Of a stretch of DNA of 64,000 nt, positions 46,723 through 56,349 are shown piece after piece; positions within the stretch are counted from its first letter, which is position 1, and the number at the start of each line of letters is the position of its first letter. Source of the DNA: Emiliania huxleyi CCMP1516. Taxonomy: Eukaryota > Haptophyta > Isochrysidales > Noelaerhabdaceae. The translations under genes were made by a program, and so were the position numbers. The DNA lies in contig NW_005200982.1 in assembly GCF_000372725.1 (NCBI RefSeq), positions 124,001 to 188,000 of the forward strand, written 5' to 3'. A model generated the notes under the pieces. That model saw only the letters and a list, made by a program, of their open reading frames with translations. It did no database searches and had not been told where the DNA came from.

Positions 46723-47538
46723 TTACGTCATGGTGCGCTCCCTTTGCCGCCGCCAGTTCGTCTTGCTGTCCCGCAGGAGGCTGCCACCCGAGGTCCCAAA
46801 GTGACCATTTGCCGCGCCCGTCGCACCGTCGATCTTGAATTTGGAGCTCATCTTGGACGTCAGCCCGCCCACGACAAAGCGCGTGTACGCCACGTCCTCG
46901 TCGTCGCCAACGCACGCGCCGCGCACGAGGAGGGAGCGGCAGCCAGCGGCGGCGAGCCGGCGCCCGAGGGACACCTCCTCATTGTCGGCCTGCATCGCGG
47001 AGATCGCTACAACCGCGGCCGCCTCGGGTGGTATGGCACCAAGAATGTCGCCCACGTCTGCGCCCTCGCCATCAACGAGGAACGTGCCGCTGCCGTGGCC
47101 AGCATCAGCAACCGCAGCAACCTCGGCAGCCGAGCTCACCCGCCAGAGCACGTCGACCCCGAGGGCCTCTGCAGCCGCGTTTGCAGGCGCCAACACCACC
47201 GCACTTGCTCCGGCAGCGACCGCCATTCCCACCTCTGACGCGGCGCCCGCAAACACCACGGGAAGCGGCCCGGGAAAGTCTGTGGCTGCAGTCGCTTGCT
47301 CCTTACACACCTCGGCAAGAGTCGGCACCGCGTCGCTCCAGAGCGCTGCGACATTGCAATCCCGCCGAAGCTTCATCGACAGCAGCGCAATCTCGGCTGA
47401 CGTGAGTGCATTCGCTCCCAACCTCAGTTCGGCGGCGACGGTGAGAGCGCCCGATCTCGGGAAGAGAGCGCCGCGCGCCGCGGCCGCGTCAACAAACGGC
47501 AGGCGTGCGATGAGCCCCAGAAGGCCGAGGACCCTCAT
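46723..47538 (-). CDS. Conserved algal TIM-barrel-like protein
   Basis: 271 residues from the ATG at 47538, which gives a hydrophobic leader (MRVLGLLGLIARLPFVDAAAA). The body alternates strands and helices (LPVVFAGAASEVGMAVAAGA, SAVVLAP, GTFLVDGEGADVGDILGAIP, AAVVAISAMQ, CRSLLVRGACVGD), resembling indole-3-glycerol-phosphate-synthase-type barrels, and ends with GLTSKMSSKFKIDGATGAANGHFG, a tail I recall from uncharacterised algal proteins. The leader suggests plastid or secretory targeting. The catalytic lysine/glutamate set of true IGPS was not identified, so I do not assign an enzyme name. Confidence 0.6.
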   Translation of the reverse strand: MRVLGLLGLIARLPFVDAAAARGALFPRSGALTVAAELRLGANALTSAEIALLSMKLRRDCNVAALWSDAVPTLAEVCKEQATAATDFPGPLPVVFAGAASEVGMAVAAGASAVVLAPANAAAEALGVDVLWRVSSAAEVAAVADAGHGSGTFLVDGEGADVGDILGAIPPEAAAVVAISAMQADNEEVSLGRRLAAAGCRSLLVRGACVGDDEDVAYTRFVVGGLTSKMSSKFKIDGATGAANGHFGTSGGSLLRDSKTNWRRQRERTMT

Positions 47539-47954
47539 CCGCGGCGAATTCTTTTTTCCATCTCCCAGCACTCTTCGCGGGGCTCGCGTTCGACAAGACC
47601 GGGATCGCTCTACCGGCAAACCTCTCGCTGACATGCGCGCCCCGTCGAGCTGACGGCGGGCGCGCTGAGGTCGCACGCCAAGCCAAGTTATATGCCAATG
47701 GCATGCGATCTAGAATCGGCTCACGCGCCTCTACTCGCATACGCTCACCCATAGAATTGTCACCGCCAGTGAGTGCGAGATAGGGCTAGCGGCTGGCGGC
47801 TAGCCTCTGAGGAGATTGACCAGAGACACCTCACACGACCCCACACACGGTCTATCTAGTCCGGCCTCGCGGTCGGCGGAGATTGCTAGAGGACGAGCAA
47901 GCCTGCTCTACTCGAGTAGCCTCGCATATTACCTCCTGTCGTCTGTTGTGATGT

Positions 47955-48204
47955 TGTGCCCTTGTTTGTTTCTCTTGGCACCTTGGAGTGCTGGGGGGGG
48001 GCGACAGGAAGAATGTGGCCCTGAGTTATGTGTACGCCAACTCAGGGTGTGTGGCAGCCAGCTGGCTGTGTGTCTTGTGAGCTTGTTTGTGTCTGTGTGT
48101 CGCTCGTGCGTGTCGTCATCATCTGTCCCGCGTCCACCCATACCGCGTTGGTGTCCAGTCCGAGCCTGGCTGTTCTTCACCTTTCTACCTACCTACCTAC
48201 CTAC
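47955..48204 (+). mobile_element. SINE-like dispersed repeat, copy B
   Basis: Nearly identical to 29067-29310 and in the same orientation, with a (CTAC)n tail at 48186-48204. Confidence 0.75.
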
Positions 48205-48403
48205 TCTTTGAGGAGTTGGGGGGAGGCCTCCGGGGCCTGCCTTGTTATTGAGAAGAAAATACGTCCTTTGGCGCTGTGCGCTGGTCTGTGAGAGGTTGAG
48301 GTGCGAGCCCTTTCGCCTTTCGTTTTCTAAATAAAAATGAGACCAATGCTCACTCTGGCCGCGCGTGAATCGACCGATTGGGCGCTCCTTCGACTCCATC
48401 ACT

Positions 48404-48619
48404 GGGTTCCGGCTCCTACCCGGATAGGGGGTCTGTTCACACTGGCTGGCCCCTCCCAGATAGGTAGGTAGGTTGGTCTTGTTTGGCCCAAAAGGGCCCT
48501 GCAATAGTATCCCCTATTTTCATCTTTTTACGCTTCGCTGCGCGGCCTGGGGATAGGAAGGTAGGTAGGGCGTTTTGGCGCGAGCGATAGACCCCCTATC
48601 CGGGTAGGATCCGGAACCC
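48404..48619. mobile_element. MITE-like element with 31-base terminal inverted repeats
   Basis: Arms 48404-48434 and 48589-48619 are inverted copies with one mismatch (gggttccgg...ggggtct). The ~150-base interior is non-coding. No clear target duplication was seen. Confidence 0.75.
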
Positions 48620-48623
48620 TGTC

Positions 48624-49823
48624 ATGCTTGGCGGCCTCTCGCGCCTCGCCCACGGCCTCTGGGAGTGCGGCGAGTGCGGCCTTGTCGACGAGCGCGGCTT
48701 CGATGACGATCACTGGGTGCGTCAGGCCCACCGGGTGCGCGACGAGAGGGTGCGCCGGCCTTCGCAGTCCAAATTCCGGGTCGTGGCAGTCGTCGTCTAT
48801 GAGCGTGGCGACGGTACCGTCTCGCACGTGATTGGCCACAACGACGAGGCGGCGTGCCTAAAGAACTCCATCTGCGCCGAGCGCGCCGCCTTCGTGCAGC
48901 TCTGCATGCTGCCTCAGTCAGCTTGCTCCCGCGTCACGGCCGTCTACATTGCCTCCGACGCCGCCGAGCCCATCACGCCGGGAGCGCTGTGCCGTGAGTT
49001 CATGATGTCGTCGCCTCTCACATCGACCGACACGCGCATCGTGATGGAGGGCGGTGGGCGGAGGCTTGACCTCCGGCTGGCCGGCCTCTACCCGCACGCG
49101 TCGCCCTACATCCGCCTGACGGCCGAGGAGCAAGCGGCGGCCGGGAGGCGACTTGGGCCGGCGGTCCGCCCCTTCCCCGCCGCCCACGAGCAGCAGGCGT
49201 GGCGCGGCGCCGTGAACCGCGGCGGGTGGGCGTTCCCGGACCTCCTCGATCCTCCCCCTAGGCGTGGGAGGGCGCGGTCGCGGCGGCGCAAAGGGACGCG
49301 CGCCCGCTCCACGCGATTGGATACGGCAGCGGACCCCACGACAGTCCCCAGACGCAGACACTCCCCACCAGCCACCCACCCCAGACACTAGACACGCCCC
49401 CCGGGCCGATGGCTTGTCACCCCGAGTCACCCCGAGTGAGGAGTTGCCCCCTTCCCCGACTGCCTCGCAGGCGCCTGCGTCGTCTTCGAGGACGGCAGCG
49501 ACGCGAGGGCGTGGCAGTGGAAGGCGCTCGAGTACAGCTGCAGCCTCGACGCGGTGTGCTTGCTCGCCCCCGCCCTCGCGGCGCGCAGGGATGGCGGCGT
49601 CGAGCCGCGCGTGCTCTGCCTCGCCGACCAGCACGGGGTGTGCCACGCACCGCACGCCACCGCGAGGGCCATCCTCGTGGAGCACGGCTACGGCGATGTC
49701 CGTGTCCTTGTCCACGACAGCGACGGCCACGCCCACACGCCCACGGCGGCGGAGCTGCTGCCAACGGCGCCCACCGCCTTCGACGCTTTCCTGGCGTGCG
49801 GAGGCGGCGCCGGCGAGGCTTAA
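48624..49823 (+). CDS. Two-domain cytidine deaminase
   Basis: Exons 48624-49196, 49262-49325 and 49471-49823 give 329 residues. The first domain holds SKFRVVAVVVYERGDG and NSICAERAAFVQL (Cys-Ala-Glu: zinc ligand plus proton shuttle), then PITPGALCREFM in place of the usual PCGACRQ, so one zinc cysteine is apparently replaced. The second domain (ACVVFEDGSDARAWQW, YSCSLDAVCLLAPALAA, VLCLADQHGVCHAP) is a degenerate deaminase fold, as in dimeric E. coli and plant CDAs. Both introns are GC-AG; the first (65 bases) is flanked by copies of gcgtggcgcggcgc/gcgtgggagggcgc. Pyrimidine salvage is the expected role. The ATG lies four bases after a MITE-like element. Confidence 0.75.
49197..49261 (+). repeat. 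Introner-like intron of the deaminase gene
   Basis: 65-base GC-AG intron with a ~27-base diverged exon duplication but no CGAGAT array; the insert ends ccctag. Confidence 0.75.
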
Positions 49824-50117
49824 GCCTTAACATCCGTTAGCATATGCATGTATCTAAGGTGTAGGAGACGGTTCAACTTTAATGCGGGGGTGGGGGGAGC
49901 CGCTGCCCCACTTCCGACCAATAGGGGAGAGAACATATGTGTCGGTCTCGTAATCGCCGCGGTGCGCAGCTCTCGTCGACTCGTCTCTGACTGTAAACTA
50001 TCACACACAACGTCACTGACACTGTGTGATGGAGAGATGCTCTGACTCCCGACGGCGGAGAGATAAAAGGACACTCGCACATGGCGGGGGGTCCGCAGCA
50101 ACAGCTCGTCTCCTCGA

Positions 50118-50867
50118 TCATTTAGGCGTGACTTGCCGACCTTGCCCTTGCAGATACAGCATGGAGCGCGTCGGCGGCACGACGCGAAAGCGGCGGCGTG
50201 CGGGCAGAGGCAGCGCGAGCAGCTTTGGCAACGACGTGCAATCCATCTGCAGGTCCGAGCCGCCCTGTGCCGCAGCGCTGCTTCTGGCGGCGGCGGCGAT
50301 GGCCTCCTTCGCGTCTTCCGAGCTCATGAAGAGGGGTGAGAAACGGGTCCCGTCGGGCCTGCGACGCACTAACCTCATGCAGCTGAAGAGGGGAATGTGC
50401 TCCTCATCCCAGCGCGCCACCGGGCTGGGCAGCCCGGCTTCTGCGAGCATCGCTGCAGCCTCGGAGGGCGCGGCGAGCTGAGCCTCTTGCGCCGCCACAA
50501 GCTCGTCCCGGCCCGGGACGAAAACCGCGTTGCTGTGGCGCACCGCCGCGCCCAGTCCAACCGGAAGAAGCTGCAGCCCGAGCGACGGGCTTCTGGCGCG
50601 CCCGACAGAGAGCTCTCGCAGCGCACGGTCCACGTCGCAGAAGAACATGGCCACCATGGCGCCACCACGCTCGTACTGCAGGAGCTGCCCATCCGCATTC
50701 GCCAGCGAGAAGACTGGCACGCTGTCGAGATCCTTGTCCTCCGACGCGGCGGCATTGGTGGTGGTGGCGCAGATGGCGCCGGGAGCACGGGCGGCGGTGA
50801 GCATCAGGGCCGGCGGTGAGGAAGAGACGACCAGGGCGAGAGCGGCGACGATTAGGCTGGAGGGCAT
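50118..50867 (-). CDS. Tic22-like plastid import protein
   Basis: 249 residues; the ATG at 50867 gives a signal peptide (MPSSLIVAALALVVSSSPP) followed by an Ala/Arg/Thr-rich transit-like stretch. The mature part has VPVFSLANADGQLLQ, GAMVAMFFCDVDRALREL, LQLLPVGLGAAV, AVFVPGRDELVAAQ, HIPLFSCMRLV and FSPLFMSSEDAKEAI. The IPLF and PLFxSxEDA pair are hallmarks of Tic22 family proteins, which act in the intermembrane space during import. A bipartite leader fits a plastid of secondary origin. The last ~50 residues are basic and outside the family. Confidence 0.65.
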   Translation of the reverse strand: MPSSLIVAALALVVSSSPPALMLTAARAPGAICATTTNAAASEDKDLDSVPVFSLANADGQLLQYERGGAMVAMFFCDVDRALRELSVGRARSPSLGLQLLPVGLGAAVRHSNAVFVPGRDELVAAQEAQLAAPSEAAAMLAEAGLPSPVARWDEEHIPLFSCMRLVRRRPDGTRFSPLFMSSEDAKEAIAAAARSSAAAQGGSDLQMDCTSLPKLLALPLPARRRFRVVPPTRSMLYLQGQGRQVTPK

Positions 50868-51576
50868 GGCGGGTTGGGTACTGCTGTGCTGCACCCGCGA
50901 ACGCGGCGAGCGCGGCGAGCTTCGATTCCTGGCGAGCCCTCGGCACGAGCGAGCGGGTTGGGGGCTGCGGGGGAGGAGGAGGGGGGGGTGGAGGGGGGGC
51001 TTTTAAAAGGGAGGGATCCCAAGGGGTTGTTGCGCTGGTGTCCAGTCCGGGCCGCACCTGTTCATCACCTTCCTATCTGTCTATCCCCGACGCTTCTCTC
51101 CCTGGAGGCTAACACGGAGTATCATCGATTACAATCATCGATTCATCGTGTGGGTGGGGGGGGGCTGGGGGGGGGGGGGGAAGGGGGGGGGGGCTTTCCT
51201 TCCATTCGAGGGGTTCGGCAAGGGTTTTCCCCCGGGCCCTCCTCCCGGGTTCGCTTCGCTCAACAGCCAAAAAAACTTGGAGCACTTGGAGTGCAGTCAT
51301 CAAACCTCACATCCAGGGCCGGGGAGCTAAGAAGCGCACCCAGCGGGCCGGATGATCGATATCGGGTTGCGGGCAAGAGAGCCCTAGCCCTGGGGGCTGC
51401 GCGCGGTCGCAGGGAAAAGGAGAGAGCGTCTCTGCGCACCCCGGGCCACCCCGCTCGCAGACGGTGCCGCGAAGCGCAATATGCCAGACGCTCTTGCGTT
51501 GAGCGGAGGGTGCATGCCCTGGAGGTGGAGCTATATGACGAAACAAGTGAAAATCACACGCCGCCTCTGCTCGGCG
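50868..51576. other. Intergenic with SINE-like fragment
   Basis: 51034-51080 (gcgctggtgtccagtccggg... ccttcctatctgtctatc) matches the 3' part of SINE-like copies A and B, diverged. G runs occupy 51150-51192. No gene recognised. Confidence 0.5.
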
Positions 51577-54500
51577 TCACAGACACACAAAAGGCTCCTC
51601 CTGGACCTGGGGCCCGGCCGCCGCTGCCGCCGGTGACGAGAAGAGCGCGGTCACAGTCTCCCACGACAGCACCTTCGACTCGTCCGCGCGACGCTGTCGC
51701 TTGCAGGGGCTTCCGCCGCTTCCGCCACCGCTCGCCGGCCCTCGGTCGCTCGCACCCTGTCCGCCGGCGTCAGCGCGGGCGCCGCCCTGCCGTCCGAGCC
51801 CCAGGATCGCCTCCTCAATGGTGCCGCGCATCACAAACCTGTGCACGACCGTCGGCCGCGTCTGCGACATGCGGTGGACGCGGCCCACGGCCTGCGCCTC
51901 CACGGCGCGCTCGAGGAGCGGCTCGGAGAGGAAGACGTGCTGCGCCTCGACAAGGGAGATGCCGTTGGCGCCAGACTTGAGCGGCAGGAGCAGCACGCGC
52001 ACGCTCGGGTCGTTCCGGAAGCTGTGGAGCGCCGCGTCGAGCGTGCCTGCGCCCTGCAGCCGGCGAAAGGGCACCTCGTTCTCGCTGAGCGCACGCGCGA
52101 TGAGCGAGAGCATGTCGTCCCACTGCGAGAAGATGAGGCACTTGTCACCGGCCGGCAGCGCTTGCACCTGCTCCACGATCGCCGTCACCTTGGTGCCCCA
52201 CGAGCCTACGTCATGAAACACCGAGGTCGGGGTGGGAATCGGTGTGTCGCGAGGTGTATTCGCAGCGCAAGGGCATCGAGTGCAATGGATACAGCGGAAT
52301 AAAGCGGAACGCGTGTCCTCTCGAGCGCTGGCTGGAATACAAGAAGACGTTGTCCGCTTCTAGGCCCACGAGCCCTTGACGCTCGTCCCCGCGGAGGAGC
52401 CGTCTGCCCACCGCAGCTCGCTGGCCATCGCGAGCGGCCCCTTCTCGCGACAGATGGGGCAGACGAAGCTGCCGCCGTGCCGTGCGACGATGCGCTCGGC
52501 GCAGGGCGTGCACAGCGAGTGCGCGCAGCGCGCGATCGAGCGCTCGTTCGGTCCCACCTCGTCGTGGCAGACCGGGCACATGGCCATGGCCGCGCCCTCG
52601 CCCCCCTCACCGTCGGCGAGCAGCGCCTGCCGCCGCAGGTACGAGTACTGGCGCTTGCCTGCGTTGAGGTCGGCGATCGCGAGGGCGAGGTCGCCGCGGT
52701 ACTTGTGCGCCCGCTCTGCATGCTCGTACCTCACCACGTACCTCAAGGTGCGGAGGCCGCGGGGTGAGGAGGCGAATGGCTAGCCTCTGGTTGTGGGGAA
52801 GCCGGCGGCGCGCACCTGTGCCGCTCTGCCTCGAGCGGGTTGATCCTGCGCAGCTCCTCGTCGTCCTCGACCAGCTCCATCGTGCTCACGCCTAATCTCG
52901 GGTCGTCTCGGGTCGTCTCGGGTCGTCTCGGGTCGTCTCGGGTCGTCTCGGGTCGTCTCGGGTTCTCAGCTCCATCGTGCTCACGCCTTGGCCGAGCTCG
53001 TCGAGCTGCGAGAGGAGGTCAAAGTGCGCCGACCAGAGGGCGCGGCACGCCTTGATCTCGCGCTTCAGTGCCGCGAGCAGCTCCAGCTCCCGAGACGCCT
53101 CTGCGCAGAGCGCCTTCCAGGAGGAGCCGCCGCCACCCGCCCCGCCCCCGCCACCCGCCGCTTGCGCCGCCGCCGCCCCCGCCGCCTCGGCGGCCGCCTG
53201 CGAGTTCAGCCACCCAGACAGCGCCGAGAGCAGCCGCAGCAGCGGCGCGTCCTCCAGGAAGGCCTCGCCCACGTTGCCGCGCATTGCCCCGGCGTCGCGC
53301 GACGGGTCGGCGGCGCTGTCGGCGATGCCGCCGCGCACCGCCGCCACCTCGACTTGCCTCTGGCGGCGGTGCGTGAAGAGGGAGTAGAAGTAGGCGTCGT
53401 ACAGCCCCTCGCGCTTGCAGTGCGCGCACAGCGCGCCCTCCTTGCCCCAGTCGGAGCGGCAGCGGAAGCAGCTGCCGCTCTCGAGCACCTCCTCCTCGCT
53501 CGGCTGAGGGCGCATCGCATCGTGATTACCCGAGACTACCCGAGATTACCCGAGATTGCCCGAGATTACCTGAGGGCTCATCGCGTCGAGCTCGTCCAGC
53601 AGCCGCCGCCGGCTCGCAAAGACGCGGCGCCGCTCCTCCTCCGCCTAATCTCGGGCAATCTCGGGTCCTCGCGGGCAATCTCGCGAAGACGCGGCCCCGC
53701 TCCTCCTCCGCCGTGGAGAGAGCCGCCAGCGCGCCGCCTGTGTCGAGCGCCATGGCGAGGCTGCCCGAGGTGAGGCACGCCTCGCCACCCAATCGCTCGC
53801 GCAGACCCTCGGACGCCTGCAAAGAGGACGAGAGGCGCGCGCGCAGGCGCGGTAGCCAGTGCCCGTCCGCCGCGCCGCCCGCCGCGCCGCCCACCGCCCC
53901 GCCTCCGCCTCCGCCGCCGAGTGAAGCGAGCAGCGCCTCCACCGCCTGCCGCAGCTGCGCGAGGCGGGAGCGGCTCGCCTGCCCGACGGGCGATCTCGGG
54001 TGATCTCGGGTGATCTCGGGTGATCTCGGGTGATCTCGGGGACCCGGCTCGCCTGCCCGACGGCGGCGCGCTCCGAGACGAGCTGTGCGCGAAGCGAGGC
54101 CGCCTCCGCGTGTAAGGCCTCCACCTGCGTCGCCAGGTCCTCGGGGTGGGGCGCACCACTCGCGCCCGCCTCAGCCTCGCCCGCCGCCACGCCCGCCGCC
54201 ACGCCCGCCGCCACGCCCGCCGCCACGCCCGCCGACACGCCCGCCTCGGTGCTCGCCTCGGTGCTCGCCTCCCCCTCCACCTCCATCACCGAGGGCGACG
54301 TCGAGCCGCCGCCGCCGCCGCCGCCGTCGAGGAGCGAGAGGTTCCGCGCGCGGTTGTGGATCAGGTGCAGCCGAGGGATCGCATCCACCTCGAGCTCCGC
54401 CTCCAGGAGGTGGAGCTCGCCCAGCTCGCACTCGACGCTTCCGTCGCCACCGCCGCCGCCGCCGCCGCTACCGCCGCCGCCGCCGCCGCGATCGCCACCG

Positions 54501-56243
54501 TCGCCACCGCCGCCGCCGCCGCCGCCGCTGTTGCTCGCCGCCGCCTCAGCTGGTGGGTGCCACGCTGTGACCACCAACCGGTATTGCCGCGACTTGTGCG
54601 GACGATAGCAGCCAAAGCTCGTCCAGCCGCCACCGCCTCCGCTGCCCGCGGCCGCCGGCTCTGAGGCGCGTTCCCCGCCCGCGGGATGGCGCAGCGCAGG
54701 GCGAGGGAGCGGAAACTGGCCAACCTCCACGAAGATGCCCGCCGACTCGGCGCCGCTCGTGGCGTAGAGTGCCACCGCGGCGGGCGTCGCGCGTCTGCCG
54801 GCGACGCTCCTCAGCCGTACCTCCGACAAGCGGCGCGGCTTTGAAAACTCGATGCGCACCCACGCGTCCCTCTCGGCGACGTCGCTCCACGCTGCCGCCG
54901 CGCCGCCGCCGCTCGCCGCGACGGACCCGCAAGGGAGTGTCCACCGGAGCGGGCCGAGCGGGCGTGTCGGCTGGAGCGGCCCAGCGGGCGCTTGGAAGCG
55001 GAGCGACTCTGGCCCGCAGAGGGTTGCCTCGAGAGACGCCTACACGAGCAGATGGCCTCAGATCGCCCGAGATTGCCCGATACGCTTTCGCGCGACCCGC
55101 GGGTCGACAGGCGCACCTCCAGCGGCATCGGCTGCCGATTGGCGGCGCTCAGCGCGAGCGCTTCAGCGTAGCGCGCCGCGGCGACGGCGTGCTCGCCGAC
55201 CATTGCATGCATGCTGCGGGGCCAGGGTTAGGGTCAGGGTCAGGGTTTGGTGGGGAGGGAGGGAGGGAGGGAGGGGGAGGGGCAGGGGCGGTAGGGCGAG
55301 GGCTCCTGCCGAGCGCAGAGAGGTTGAACAACACCTTGCGCTGCTCCTCCTCGCAGCGGCTCTTCTCCTCCTCGATCAGCTTGCCCAAAATGTCGCGCAT
55401 CGACATCGGGTCCGCCAGCCCCGCCGCCGCACCGCCGCCCCGCTCCCTGCGCCCGCGGATGCCAAATGAGCCCAGCTGCGGGTGGCAGCACGCCTGCCGC
55501 AGCCGCAGCACGCCCTGCATCGAGAGCGCCGCGAGCGCCTTGTCGGCGGCGGCTGCCGCCTGCCCTGGCCTCGTCGCCCCAGCTGCCCTGCCGTCGGCGG
55601 CGGCGGTGGCGACGGCGCCGGTCGCACCCTCTGCCGCCGCCTTCGCCTCCCGCTGCTGGCGGTCGTGGAGCGAGAGCGCGCGCTGCGCCGAGGCGTGGCA
55701 CTCGCGCGCCTGCTTGTCGTAGAAGTGGCGCTCGATCGACGAGAGCGTGAGCCGGTGCACGACGTCACTCTGCGGCGGGAGGTCGAGCTGATGGAGCACC
55801 GACTCCTGCAGGGCGGGTCGCGGACACAAGCGTCGTAGACGTGTCGCGGAAGTGTCGCGGAAGTGTGTCGCGGACGTGTCACGGGCGTGTCACGGGCGTG
55901 TCGCGGGCGTGTCGCGGGCGTGTCGCGGGCGTGTCGCGGGCGTGTCGCGGGTGAGACGGGCGGGTCGAGCGTCGCGCGCCTTGGAGTTGCGCCACATCAC
56001 GGCATGCAGCAGCTCGAGCAGCCGCCCCTCGGCCGCACGGAAGGCTGCCGCTCGCCCGTTCCTGCCCAGCAGCACCTACGCCGAGATCTGGCTGAGATCT
56101 GGCCGAGATCTGACCGAGATACCGCCGCCCGCCCGTTCGCCTTGTCGGACTGGTCGGCCGCCCCTCCCGCGCCCGACCGCACGAGTGCGTGAGCCGGCGC
56201 CGCCGCGCCTCCTTCGCCTTCGCCTTCGCCTTCACCGCCCTCT

Positions 56244-56275
<32 letters not shown>

Positions 56276-56304
56276 TCCGCCCCCGCCGCCGCCGCCTCCG
56301 CCCC

Positions 56305-56349
<45 letters not shown>

